64,000 nucleotides of DNA, from NCBI RefSeq assembly GCF_018531465.1, contig NZ_JAHDTF010000027.1:107131-171130 (forward strand), read 5' to 3'. The translations under genes were made by a program, and so were the position numbers. Below, piece after piece: positions 35,574-46,944 of the stretch. Source of the DNA: Sphaerisporangium fuscum (lineage in GTDB: Bacteria > Actinomycetota > Actinomycetes > Streptosporangiales > Streptosporangiaceae). The stretch's first letter is position 1, and every line of letters starts with the position of its first letter. The notes under the pieces were generated by a model that saw only the letters and a program-made list of their open reading frames with translations, did no database searches and was not told where the DNA came from.

Positions 35574-35596
35574 AGCCTATCCGGACCGGCCGACAG
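35574..35596 (-). promoter_or_regulatory. RecA-NDp (PafBC-type) promoter of uvrC
   Basis: On the minus strand CTGTCGGCC is followed after eight bases by TAGGCT, matching the RecA-NDp consensus TTGTCRGTG-N8-TAGGNT closely. Transcription would begin at the GTG start of uvrC. In mycobacteria this promoter class responds to DNA damage through PafBC independently of LexA. Confidence 0.7.
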
Positions 35597-35690
35597 AATA
35601 GGGCGATCCAGCATCCCACAGGGGCCGCTCCGGGGTGCTGAAGATCCCCGGACAGCATCGTGGTGGTGTGTCTTGTCCTCATACGCCGGA

Positions 35691-35729
35691 CGGGCGGGCT
35701 GGGAGGCACCGGCCCTTCCAGCCCGCCCG
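35691..35729 (-). terminator. Hairpin after the Rieske gene
   Basis: Perfect 12-base arms CGGGCGGGCTGG (35691-35702) and CCAGCCCGCCCG (35718-35729) lie 26 bases past the stop of the minus-strand Rieske gene. There is no U tract. Confidence 0.55.
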
Positions 35730-35754
35730 TGCGCGGGGTCGTGCGGGTTCGATC

Positions 35755-36204
35755 TCAGGCGAGCGTGATGGAGCCGTTCTCGACCTTGATCTGCTTCTCC
35801 TCCAGCGGCTTGGCGGCCGGCCCGTTGGCCACCGAGCCGTCGGCGATGTTGAACTTGCTTCCGTGACAGGGACAGTTGATCGTCCCGCCGGAGACCGAGC
35901 CGACCGGGCAGCCCTGGTGGGTGCAGACGGCACTGAACGCCTTGAACTCACCGTCCTTGGGCTGGGTGACGACGATCTTCTGGTCCTTGAAGACCTTGCC
36001 GCCGCCCTTGGGGATGTCGCTGGTCTTGGCTAGCGCGTCCCCGCCGCCGGATCCTGTGTCGCCGGAACCCGAGTTCCCGCTACCAGAGTCGACGCTCGCA
36101 GAGGTGGAGCTTCCGTACCCGCCGCATGCGGTGAGCGCCACGGCCAGACCGGCACCGCCGGCCCCGAGCATCGCCGCACGGCGTGTCGTATCCGTCTCCG
36201 TCAT
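35755..36204 (-). CDS. Rieske [2Fe-2S] lipoprotein
   Basis: A 149-residue exported Rieske protein. The signal has a twin-arginine (TTRRAAMLGAGG) and a lipobox ALTACGG, so it is probably folded before Tat export and then lipid-anchored. A Ser/Gly/Asp linker leads to the iron-sulfur ligands CTHQGC and CPCHGS in the expected CxH and CxxH forms. It is too small to be the cytochrome bc1 Rieske subunit and is more likely a stand-alone electron carrier. The ATG at 36204 follows AGGAAGG. Confidence 0.92.
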   Translation of the reverse strand: MTETDTTRRAAMLGAGGAGLAVALTACGGYGSSTSASVDSGSGNSGSGDTGSGGGDALAKTSDIPKGGGKVFKDQKIVVTQPKDGEFKAFSAVCTHQGCPVGSVSGGTINCPCHGSKFNIADGSVANGPAAKPLEEKQIKVENGSITLA

Positions 36205-36717
36205 CTTCGCCTTCCTAGAGGATTCGTAGTCACTGGTACGGCCCGCGCCGCGAGGTGGTTCATCATGTGCGACGCCCGTCACCGGGCAGTATGAAGAAGG
36301 ACACATAACGCGGTCGTTAAAAATTGAACCATCTCTCCGGTGCACGCTCTTCACCGTACCGAGAAGCGGCACAAGCTGCGGAAACATCGCGCACACCCGC
36401 CGCCCCCGCCCACACTGGGCGCCCCGCCCCCGCCCCCACGAAGCCGCGGAGTGCATCCGGCATGCAGACGCCGCACCGCTGTATAGGACGCGCGCACGCA
36501 AGGCCACGCGTCCATCCGATCCGTACGGCGCCCCTACGCATTGCCGCACGCCCTACGGACGGCGAGCGCACGCATCACCACACGCCGCACGGCCGGCACG
36601 AGCACGCATCACCACACGTCCGTCCGTACGGCACCCGTACGTCCGTCCGTACGGCGGGCGGGTCGTCGCGGGCCGTACGGACGGTGGGGCGAGGCGCCCG
36701 TGGACGGCGCTCCCCGC
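36205..36717. other. Repeat-rich intergenic stretch between the Rieske gene and uvrA
   Basis: These 513 bases hold no credible gene. A 17-base direct repeat (GCACGCATCACCACACG) occurs at 36568-36584 and 36602-36618. A 16-base repeat ending in CCGTACGGC occurs at 36617-36632 and 36640-36655. The right end forms the uvrA terminator, and the left end, with AT-rich sequence near 36300-36330, is the likely Rieske promoter. Confidence 0.7.
36643..36684 (-). terminator. Terminator hairpin after uvrA
   Basis: Perfect 13-base arms CCGTCCGTACGGC (36643-36655) and GCCGTACGGACGG (36672-36684) with a 16-base loop lie 34 bases past the uvrA stop. Each arm also contains the short palindrome CCGTACGG. Confidence 0.65.
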
Positions 36718-39558
<2,841 letters not shown>

Positions 39559-39626
39559 AGCAGATCTCTCATGTCCGGTTGCGATCCACGGCAGCCGAAA
39601 GAGGCCACCATTGACTAGTCGCCGCC

Positions 39627-39649
39627 ACTCTAACGACGGGGTCCGACAG
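39627..39649 (-). promoter_or_regulatory. RecA-NDp (PafBC-type) promoter of uvrA
   Basis: On the minus strand CTGTCGGAC, eight bases, then TAGAGT fits the RecA-NDp consensus TTGTCRGTG-N8-TAGGNT at most positions. It would give a leader of about 60 bases. The same class of promoter precedes uvrC. Confidence 0.6.
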
Positions 39650-39794
39650 TTTTCTGCCGGCCGCCGGAGGGACGGCGGAGGGCTCCCGGCCGGGGGTGCG
39701 GCCCGGGCCCTCCGAGGGGAGGCGGGCCACGCCGGGGATGTCCGGCCTGCGGGCGCGGGGAGCGCGCTCGCGGACGGTGTTCGCAGGCGAAAAG

Positions 39795-40244
39795 ATGAAG
39801 TTCATGACCGTTCTCGACGACCTTCAGGCCGAACTCACCGCGGCCACGAAACGGTTGCTCGCCACCACGGCCGCGCTGTCCGCCTCGGACGTCAGGGCCC
39901 CCTCCCTGCTTCCGGGATGGACCCGCGGCCACGTGCTCACCCACGTCGCGCGCGACGCGGACAGCCACATCAACCTGGTGACCTGGGCCGAAACGGGTGT
40001 GTACCCACCACAGTACCCAACGCCGGGGGCCAGGGAGGCCGAGATGGCCGAAGGCGCCGGAAGGCCGCTCGCCGAACAGCGGGCCGATCTCGCCGACAGC
40101 GCCGCCCGCCTGGACGCCGCCTTCGCCGCGGTGCCTCCGTCGGCGTGGAGCGCCATCGTGGAGGGCATGCGGCCGCCGGAGCACCCCGCCTGGTACCTGC
40201 CGGCGCGGCGGATCCGTGAGGTGGAGATCCCTTCCCGAGGGTGA
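39795..40244 (+). pseudogene. Truncated mycothiol-dependent maleylpyruvate isomerase-type protein
   Basis: The 149 codons match the N-terminal DinB-like domain of this family, with ATKRLLATTAALSASDVRAPSLLPGWTRGHVLTHVARDADSH and YLPARRIREVEI. Family members normally continue after REVE with HHVDL and a C-terminal domain. Here the frame ends five codons later in PSRG and I see no continuation in the next 150 bases. It is probably a disrupted gene, though a domain-only product could still fold. The neighbourhood, uvrA and a metallo-hydrolase gene, matches intact copies in relatives. Confidence 0.7.
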
Positions 40245-40391
40245 GCACCCGGATCTCCGCGTGACGGGCCGCCGCGGAGGTCCCGGGGAGGCCGCGAGGC
40301 TTAGGCTGGCCCGGAAGCCTCCGGCGGCACCGCCGTGGCCGACCATGCCGGCGCCGCCCCGCCTCCCGGCGACACCACCCGAGGAGTACTC

Positions 40392-41036
40392 ATGAGCTAC
40401 ACCGGTGACGTGACCGCCGGCGGCCCCGCCGACGTGCGCGAACTGCCCGACCTGACGATCAGCAAGGTCGAGGTCGGCGACTTCGGTAACAACGCCTATC
40501 TGCTGCGCTGCCGCGAGACCGGCGACGGGCTGCTCGTCGACGCCGCCGCCGACGCCCCGCGGCTGCTCGACCTGATCGGCGACCGGCCGATCAGCAAGAT
40601 CGTCACGACCCATCGCCACCGGGACCACTGGATGGCGCTGGAGGAGGTGGCCAAGGCCACGGGCGCGGCCGTCGTGGCCCACCCGCTCGACGCCCCCGAG
40701 CTGCCGGTGCCGGTCACCCAGGTGGTCGAGCACGGCGACAAGGTGACCGTAGGAGTGGTGACGCTCGACGTGATCCATCTGCGGGGGCACACCCCGGGCT
40801 CGATCGCCCTGCTCTACCAGGACTCCCACCTGTTCACCGGCGACTCGCTGTTCCCGGGCGGGGTGGGCAACACCCAGCGCGACCCCGCCCGGTTCGAGCG
40901 GCTCTACACCGACGTGGTGGAGCGGATCTTCGACCGGCTGCCCGACGAGACCTGGGTGTATCCCGGCCACGGCAAGGACACCACCCTCGGAGCCGAGCGT
41001 CCCTCCCTCCCGGAGTGGCGGGCCCGCGGCTGGTGA
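40392..41036 (+). CDS. Metallo-beta-lactamase fold hydrolase
   Basis: A 214-residue glyoxalase II-like metallo-hydrolase. The zinc ligands are visible in THRHRDHW (near residue 78), LRGHTPGS (near 132), FTGDSLFPGG (near 155) and YPGHGKDT (near 190). The first motif is HRHRDH rather than the common HxHxDH with small residues, but the three ligands remain. The ATG at 40392 follows GAGGAG. Substrate is likely a thioester or similar small compound. It sits next to the truncated mycothiol-linked gene. Confidence 0.9.
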   Translation: MSYTGDVTAGGPADVRELPDLTISKVEVGDFGNNAYLLRCRETGDGLLVDAAADAPRLLDLIGDRPISKIVTTHRHRDHWMALEEVAKATGAAVVAHPLDAPELPVPVTQVVEHGDKVTVGVVTLDVIHLRGHTPGSIALLYQDSHLFTGDSLFPGGVGNTQRDPARFERLYTDVVERIFDRLPDETWVYPGHGKDTTLGAERPSLPEWRARGW

Positions 41037-41101
41037 CGGGCCCGGATCGGCGGGCACGCCGCCGGTGAAGGCCCGCACGGAAGCACGACACGCATGAGAA
41101 A

Positions 41102-41137
41102 CGGCCCGGCGCCTCCCTCGCAGGAGGTGCCGGGCCG
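41102..41137. terminator. Bidirectional terminator between the metallo-hydrolase gene and pssA
   Basis: A 15-pair stem including one G-U pair (arms 41102-41116 and 41123-41137) with a 6-base loop lies between two convergent genes. Confidence 0.75.
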
Positions 41138-41166
41138 CTCGCGAGATCGCAGGGCCGCCGCTCGGA

Positions 41167-42006
41167 CTACAGCACGGCCTTCTCGCTCTCCTTGCGCTCC
41201 TTGCGCTGCTCGCGCTTGAACATCAGCACCCGCAACGGGATCGCCGAGACCAGGGCGATCTGCATGGAGGCGCCGATCTGGATGAGCAGGTCGCCACCGG
41301 ACAGGTCGGCCGCCCAGATCGTCAGGCACGCCACGTTCACCATGATCCAGGCCAGCACCACGGCCGCCAGGTTGCCCTTGGGCTTGGGGTACTCGATGCG
41401 GCTGACCATCAGCCAGGCGACGGCGAAGATACCGAGCAGGGCGAGGTACGACGGCTGGAAGAGCAGGATGATCGAGACCACGGTCATGGCCCCCATCGGG
41501 ATGGGCAGCCCCATGAAGTCGCCGCTCTTGGTCTTCACGCAGGCGAAACGCGCCAGCCGTACGACACCGGCGACCAGGACCGAGACCGCCGCGCACAGCA
41601 CCAGCCAGAGCGGGAGCCTGTGGGAGAATCCCGCCCAGGCCACCACCATGAAGGCGGGGGCGAAGCCGAAGCTGATGACGTCGGCGAGGTTGTCGAGCTC
41701 GGCGCCCATGGCCGAGGCCCGGAACTTCCGCGCGACCAGGCCGTCGAACAGGTCACAGGTGGCGCCGATGAGGAGCAGCACCACGGCCGTGGCGAAGTAG
41801 CGCGGGTCGGGGTGGAACGCCCGGTCGGCCTGGAGCTGGGTCAGCGCCGACCACGCCAGCACGCAGACGGCCAGGAACCCGCACATCGCGTTGCCCAGGG
41901 AGAGCGAGTCGGCGGCGGAGAGCCGGAACGCCTTCCCGACCGGTCCTCGGGGTTCTTCCTCCTCGTCCACGCCCTCCATGGACCAGCCTGCGTCAGCCGT
42001 GGTCAA
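41167..42006 (-). CDS. pssA: CDP-diacylglycerol-serine O-phosphatidyltransferase
   Basis: It makes phosphatidylserine from CDP-diacylglycerol and serine in the membrane. The CDP-alcohol phosphotransferase motif is complete in DLFDGLVARKF...GAELDNLAD, near residues 85-110. About seven hydrophobic helices follow, and a charged Lys/Glu tail ends the protein. The long frame starts at a TTG at 42006 that overlaps the psd stop; an ATG at 41979 nine codons in is an equally good start. It works with psd upstream to give phosphatidylethanolamine. Confidence 0.95.
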   Translation of the reverse strand: MTTADAGWSMEGVDEEEEPRGPVGKAFRLSAADSLSLGNAMCGFLAVCVLAWSALTQLQADRAFHPDPRYFATAVVLLLIGATCDLFDGLVARKFRASAMGAELDNLADVISFGFAPAFMVVAWAGFSHRLPLWLVLCAAVSVLVAGVVRLARFACVKTKSGDFMGLPIPMGAMTVVSIILLFQPSYLALLGIFAVAWLMVSRIEYPKPKGNLAAVVLAWIMVNVACLTIWAADLSGGDLLIQIGASMQIALVSAIPLRVLMFKREQRKERKESEKAVL

Positions 42007-42640
42007 TGCGAGTCACTCCTGCCGTCGTCCGCTGCCCCACGCTCACCGCCGGGGCGATCCCTTCTGGAAGGTAGATGTCCACCCGCGATCCGAAACGAAT
42101 CAGCCCGATTCGTTCCCCTCGCGAGACCTTGGCACCCATGCCGACGTACGGCACGATGCGACGAGCGACCGCTCCGGCGATCTGTACCATCTCGATGTCG
42201 CCCAGCGCCGTCTCGAAGTGCCAGACCACGCGCTCGTTCTGGTCGCTGTCCTTGTTGAACGCGGGCCGGAACCCGCCCGCCACGTGCCGTACCGAGGTGA
42301 CGGTGCCGTCCAGCGGCGCACGGTTGACGTGGACGTTCAGCGGGCTCATGAAAATCGCTACCCGGGTGCGCCCGTCGGGCTGCGGGTCGATGCTCTGCAC
42401 CACGCCGTCGGCGGGGCTGAGCACGAGCCCGCTGCCGAGCTCACGGTCGGGGTCGCGGAAGAACCACAGCATGGCGCCCGTCAGGGCGGTCAGCGGAGCC
42501 GCCGCGACCATCCACAGCCGGGACCTCCGGGTCAGCGCCGCCGAGACGGCGGCGGCGGCCACGGTTGGCGCCAGCCAGGGGGAGACGCCACGTGCCAGCC
42601 GGACGCGGCGGCGACTGTGGCTTGGCGAATCGTTGGACAC
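41993..42640 (-). CDS. psd: Phosphatidylserine decarboxylase (short form)
   Basis: It converts phosphatidylserine to phosphatidylethanolamine. The 215-residue proenzyme is the short, archaeal-type form with one or two N-terminal membrane helices. The SPADGVVQSI and FMSPLNVHVNR segments are conserved, and the self-cleavage site is Gly-Ser in IRFGSRVD near residue 184, where the Ser becomes the pyruvoyl group. The start is a GTG at 42640 with AAAGG seven bases upstream. It overlaps pssA. Confidence 0.95.
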   Translation of the reverse strand: MSNDSPSHSRRRVRLARGVSPWLAPTVAAAAVSAALTRRSRLWMVAAAPLTALTGAMLWFFRDPDRELGSGLVLSPADGVVQSIDPQPDGRTRVAIFMSPLNVHVNRAPLDGTVTSVRHVAGGFRPAFNKDSDQNERVVWHFETALGDIEMVQIAGAVARRIVPYVGMGAKVSRGERIGLIRFGSRVDIYLPEGIAPAVSVGQRTTAGVTRIDHG

Positions 42641-42763
42641 AGGGAACCTTTGTGATGTTTGCGGCTAGAGGAGACCGGTTTGTGACTTATCGCCGAATGC
42701 TACCTATCTCGCAGGCCTCGCAGAGCAATATGACACAAGCGGGCGGCCTCATGCACCAATTCG

Positions 42764-43747
42764 CTACCCCTGGGACACCTTTGCCGGAGCGGTGGCTTCG
42801 CCGGCCCGCTTGTCGCGCCTGGCCTTGATCAGGCTGGCCACGGTGGTGACCACCATCGTGGCGCCGATGACCGAGAGGGAGACCCATATCGGCACTTCCG
42901 GCGCCCAGGAGACACCACTGGTGTGCAAGGCCTCCAGGATGAGCTTAACCCCGATGAAGCCCAAAATGAACGACAGACCATAGCTGATGTAGACCAACCG
43001 CTGCAGCAGGCCACCGAGCAGGAAGTACAGCTGGCGCAGGCCCATCAGGGCGAACGCGTTGGCCGTGAAGACGATGAACGCGTCGGTGGTGAGGCCGAAG
43101 ATCGCCGGAATCGAGTCGAGCGCGAACAGCAGGTCGGTGGTGCCGATCGCCACCATCACGATCAGCATCGGGGTGACCATACGGCGGCCGTCGATCCGCG
43201 CGGTGATCTTCGATCCGACGAAACCCTTGGTGGTGGGGAAGACGCGCCGCACCCACCGCAGCAGGAGGTTCTCCTTGAACTCCTCCTCGTCGTGACCGCG
43301 CAGGAGGTTCACCGCGGTGTAGATCAGGAAGGCGCCGAAGACGTAGAACAGCCAGCTGAAACGCTGGAGCGCGGCCGCGCCGACGAGGATGAAGGCTCCC
43401 CGCATGACCAGGGCCAGCAACACGCCCACAAGCAGGACTTTGTGCTGATAGATCTTGGGAACCGCGAAGCGGCCCATGATTATGTAGAAGACGAATAGAT
43501 TGTCAACGCTCAAGCTGTATTCGGTCAGATAGCCGGCGAAGAACTCACCCGCCTTGTCGAGGCCGCTCACGGCCATCACGCCGACGCCGAACAGCACCGC
43601 CAGGCCCACGTAGAAGGTGACCCAGAACCCCGCCTGCCGCATCGAGAACTCGCGCGGCTCACCTCTGTCGACGATCCAGAGGTCTACGGCCAAAACCAGT
43701 AGCAACCCAGCGATGACGGCTGCCCATGCCCACACGGAAACATCCAA
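42764..43747 (-). CDS. TerC/Alx-family membrane protein, probable manganese exporter
   Basis: A 327-residue protein with about nine membrane helices and the family acidic motifs LSVDNLFVF (near residue 80) and FALDSIPAIFG (near 210). TerC/Alx proteins export manganese, in part to metallate secreted enzymes. A yybP-ykoY riboswitch just upstream supports manganese control. I place the start at the TTG at 43747, six bases after GGAGG. The GTG three residues further in is possible. Confidence 0.92.
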   Translation of the reverse strand: MDVSVWAWAAVIAGLLLVLAVDLWIVDRGEPREFSMRQAGFWVTFYVGLAVLFGVGVMAVSGLDKAGEFFAGYLTEYSLSVDNLFVFYIIMGRFAVPKIYQHKVLLVGVLLALVMRGAFILVGAAALQRFSWLFYVFGAFLIYTAVNLLRGHDEEEFKENLLLRWVRRVFPTTKGFVGSKITARIDGRRMVTPMLIVMVAIGTTDLLFALDSIPAIFGLTTDAFIVFTANAFALMGLRQLYFLLGGLLQRLVYISYGLSFILGFIGVKLILEALHTSGVSWAPEVPIWVSLSVIGATMVVTTVASLIKARRDKRAGEATAPAKVSQG

Positions 43748-43774
43748 GACACACCTCCGGCCCACGACAAAGTG

Positions 43775-43885
43775 CCGGAGGTCTCTCCCGCCCGTGCGCG
43801 TCGGCTCGGACCGGCAGCCCCGGGCACGTCAGCGGGACGCACCGTGATGACGAGGCTGTCGCGAAGGGATACTCCCCCCCTTAAT
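43775..43885 (-). ncRNA. yybP-ykoY manganese riboswitch upstream of the TerC gene
   Basis: The minus-strand leader carries the conserved pieces of this riboswitch in order: a G-run followed by AGTA (ending near 43870), the GTCATCACGG segment in the middle, and GAGACC (43780-43785) closing the basal stem. It directly precedes a TerC/Alx gene, the classic target. Mn2+ binding would raise expression. A TATACT -10 element lies just upstream. Confidence 0.8.
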
Positions 43886-43890
43886 CGAGG

Positions 43891-43920
43891 AGTATAGGCG
43901 AGCACATAAGCCTTACCTAA
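43891..43920 (-). promoter_or_regulatory. Promoter of the riboswitch-TerC transcript
   Basis: On the minus strand TATACT (43891-43896) is preceded after 18 bases by TTAGGT. Transcription would start near 43884, at the 5' edge of the riboswitch. Confidence 0.5.
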
Positions 43921-44004
43921 TCAGCCTTTGCGCGCCGGGCGCGATCACCCGCCCCACGCCCTGTCCTCGCGTACCGGACCCGATGCCTCCGGGACACTGG
44001 GGGG

Positions 44005-45099
44005 CTACCTGCCCGGCGTGCCCGTCACCGTCTCGTACGCGCTCCGCACCGCCTCGACGGCGGCCTGCTCGTCAGGCAGGGGCCGTGCCAGGGCGGCCGA
44101 GGACAGGCGGCCAGCGAGAGCCGGGTCGGCGAGCAGCCGGGCGATCTCGCCGCGCAGGGCGGCCGCGTCGCCGGCCGGCACGAGCAGCGCGGCGTCCCCC
44201 ACCATGCCGGGAACCCCTCCGACGGCGGTCGCGATGATCGGCTTGCCCGCCCGCAGCGCCTCGTGGATGTTCAGCGGCTGCCCCTCCCACCGGCTCGGCG
44301 ACACCACGGCGTGCGCCGCCTGGAGCAGGTCGGCGATGTCGGCGCGCTGCCCCAGCAGCCGTACGGGCAGCGCCTCGGCGTCGACACGCGCCTGCAGGGC
44401 CTCGCGCAGCGGCCCCTCCCCCGCCACCGCGAACAGCGGGACCGCGCCCTCGTACGGCCCCCGCGCGGCCTCCAGCAGCGTCTCCAGGCCCTTCTGCTGG
44501 GCCAGGCGGGCGATCGTGAGGAGGATCGGGCGCTCGCCCGTCCCGAGCTCCTCGCGCACCTGCGCGGCCGTTCTCGCGGGCGGACGCAGCGGTGGCGCCG
44601 GGACGACGGCGGCGGCCACGCGACGCGCGCCCCGCACGGCCATCCTCTCGCCCAGGTCGGGGGCGACCACCAGCACCTGGTCGGCCCTCCTGGCGACGAT
44701 GCGCTCCAGCAGCCCGTAGATCGCCCCGACGGCGCCGCCGGCGGTGAGCGCGTTGTGCAAGGTGACCACCAGCGGCGTACGGCGCCCGGTGAGGGCCAGG
44801 GCGGCCAGGGCCCCCGCGCGCAGCCCGTGAGCGTGGACGACGTCGGCCCCGCGCAGGAGCGTCCTGAGCCGTGCCACGGCGCGCAGGTCGCCGAGGGGCC
44901 GCGGCCGGTCGGAAACGGCGACTTCCGCGAAACGGGCCTTCTCGGAGAAGCCGAAGGCCTCGTCGGTGACCGCGGGCCCCGCGACGACCACCTGGTGGCC
45001 GAGGCGGGTGAGGCCGCCGGCCAGCATCCGCACGTGCCGGCCCACTCCGCCGGTGCTGGTGCCGAGCACCAGGACGACCCGCCTCACCGTCTCGGCCAT
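44005..45099 (-). CDS. GT4-type glycosyltransferase
   Basis: A 364-residue glycosyltransferase with two Rossmann-like halves. GTSTGGVGRHVRML near the start and ADVVHAHGLRAG are acceptor-side marks. The donor side has IARLAQQKGLETLLEA, VAGEGPL and SRWEGQPLNIHEALRAGKPIIAT. The sugar and acceptor are unknown, but placement after murJ suggests a cell-envelope role. The ATG at 45099 follows GAGGGGAG; a GTG nine codons upstream is less likely. Confidence 0.9.
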   Translation of the reverse strand: MAETVRRVVLVLGTSTGGVGRHVRMLAGGLTRLGHQVVVAGPAVTDEAFGFSEKARFAEVAVSDRPRPLGDLRAVARLRTLLRGADVVHAHGLRAGALAALALTGRRTPLVVTLHNALTAGGAVGAIYGLLERIVARRADQVLVVAPDLGERMAVRGARRVAAAVVPAPPLRPPARTAAQVREELGTGERPILLTIARLAQQKGLETLLEAARGPYEGAVPLFAVAGEGPLREALQARVDAEALPVRLLGQRADIADLLQAAHAVVSPSRWEGQPLNIHEALRAGKPIIATAVGGVPGMVGDAALLVPAGDAAALRGEIARLLADPALAGRLSSAALARPLPDEQAAVEAVRSAYETVTGTPGR

Positions 45100-45153
45100 C
45101 GCCGTCGCTCCCCTCACATCTCCCACCGGCCCGCCCTCGCGCGGCCGGCCCCT

Positions 45154-46944
45154 TCACACCCCTCGCGCCCCGGGACGCTCGGCGGCGGCGCCAGCCTCCG
45201 CTCCCTCGGTACGGCCGGGCGCGCCCGTCTCGGTCTCCTCCGCGGGGCCGGGCGTGCCCGTCCCGGCCTCGTCCGCACGGCCCGGCGTGACCCTCCCCGG
45301 ATCCTGCGGGCGCCTCCGCGTGACCGCGCCGCGGACGCGGGCCAGCAGCGGCGCCAGGTCGCGCCTGTCGACCGCCGCCGCGACGGCCAGGGACACCGCC
45401 ACGGCCGCCAGGCCGGCCAGCGCGGCCATGCCCGCGTGGGCGACCGGCCCGTGCACGGTCACCCGCGAGGTGATCGCCTGCCCGGCGAGGAACGCGGCGC
45501 CGCCCGCCGCCACGGCGGTCAGCAGGGCGCGTACGACCCCGGCCAGCGCCGCCGCGCCGTGCGCCCGGGCCACCGCGGCCAGCAGCAGCGCCGCTCCCGC
45601 CGTCATCCCGGCCGCACTGCCGAGGGCGAGACCGCCGAGCTTCCACGGGCCGGGGAAGGTCAGGGCGAACGCCGTCTGCGCGACCATGACCACCACCCAC
45701 CCGGCCACGGTGCCCGAGGCGGCCGCGCGGCCCCTGGCCGAGGCGTACAGGACGCGGCCGAGATGGGCGACCAGGCCGTACCCGACCAGGCCCGGCGCGA
45801 ACAGCGCGATGGACCTGGCGAGCTCCGCCGCGGACACGCTGGTCGGCATGCCGTCGACGAAGACCCCCGCCACGGGCGCCGCGACGGCGGCGAGCCAGCC
45901 CGCGGCCAGGCCGGAGACCAGCACCACGGCCCGCGTCGTCTGCGCGGACAGGGCGGCGAAACCCTGCCGGTCGCCGCTCTCGGCCCGCGCCGACAGCGCC
46001 GGGAACGCGCTGGTGGCGATGGGCACCGCCAGCACGGCGTACGGCACCTGGTAGACCGCCCAGGCGAAGCTGTAACCCGCGAGCGCGCCCCCGCCGACCC
46101 GCCGGTTGGCGAGCCACACCACCAGCGCCATCGCCGCCTGCTGGGCGATCAGGGCGCTCAGCCCGGCCACGGCGAGGCGGCGCACCTGACCGGCGACCCC
46201 GTCGGGGAAGCGGAACGTCGGCCGCAGCGGCAGGCGGAGCCGGGAGTACGGGCCGGCCACCGCCACCACGAGCGCCAGGACGCCCAGGGACGTGCCGACC
46301 GACAGGGCGAGCTCCGCGGGACGCGGCACCGACAGGCCGTCCACCGCCCGCCCGCCGAGCGGAACGAACGCCAGATACCCGACGATCACCACGAGACTGG
46401 ACACCAGCGGCGCCACGGCGGGACCGGTGAACCGGCGATGGGCCTGCAGGACGCCGTACAGCACGACCGCCAGGCCGTACAGCGGGATCTGCGGCGCGAA
46501 GACGATCAGCATGCGGGTGGCGACGGCCGTCAGGTCGGCGCCGTCGCACCCGCCGACGTCGCCGGCCAGCAGCCGGATCACCGGCCCGGCGGCGAGCGCG
46601 GTGACGACACTGAGCGGGACGAGCAGGGCGAGCACCCACGTCAGCAGCGCGGAGGTGATCCGTCCGACCCGCCGGCGGGCCTCCTCGTCGTCGCCGGCCT
46701 GGGCACGGGAGGCGGCACCCGCCAGGACGGGGACCACCATGCCCGCGAGGGCGCCGCCGACGACGACCTCGAAGACGATATTCGGCACCTGGTTGGCCGT
46801 GACGTACGCCGTGGCCAGGCAGTTCGTGCCGACGGTGCGGGCCAGGACCACCTGCTTGGCGAACCCGACGACCCGCGCCAGGATCGTGACGACCCCGATC
46901 AGGACCGCCGCGGCCGCCAGGCCCTGGCCCACCCGTCTGGTCAT
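45154..46944 (-). CDS. murJ: MurJ/MviN-family lipid flippase
   Basis: A 596-residue membrane protein of the MOP superfamily with about 14 helices, starting RRVGQGLAAAAVLIGVVTILARVVGFAKQVVLA. MurJ flips lipid II for peptidoglycan assembly. This is a divergent actinobacterial form, so other lipid-linked cargo is possible. The last 70 residues are a Pro/Gly/Thr/Glu-rich cytoplasmic tail with repeated GRxDEAGTGTPGP-like pieces. It overlaps the preceding gene by four bases. Confidence 0.88.
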   Translation of the reverse strand: MTRRVGQGLAAAAVLIGVVTILARVVGFAKQVVLARTVGTNCLATAYVTANQVPNIVFEVVVGGALAGMVVPVLAGAASRAQAGDDEEARRRVGRITSALLTWVLALLVPLSVVTALAAGPVIRLLAGDVGGCDGADLTAVATRMLIVFAPQIPLYGLAVVLYGVLQAHRRFTGPAVAPLVSSLVVIVGYLAFVPLGGRAVDGLSVPRPAELALSVGTSLGVLALVVAVAGPYSRLRLPLRPTFRFPDGVAGQVRRLAVAGLSALIAQQAAMALVVWLANRRVGGGALAGYSFAWAVYQVPYAVLAVPIATSAFPALSARAESGDRQGFAALSAQTTRAVVLVSGLAAGWLAAVAAPVAGVFVDGMPTSVSAAELARSIALFAPGLVGYGLVAHLGRVLYASARGRAAASGTVAGWVVVMVAQTAFALTFPGPWKLGGLALGSAAGMTAGAALLLAAVARAHGAAALAGVVRALLTAVAAGGAAFLAGQAITSRVTVHGPVAHAGMAALAGLAAVAVSLAVAAAVDRRDLAPLLARVRGAVTRRRPQDPGRVTPGRADEAGTGTPGPAEETETGAPGRTEGAEAGAAAERPGARGV

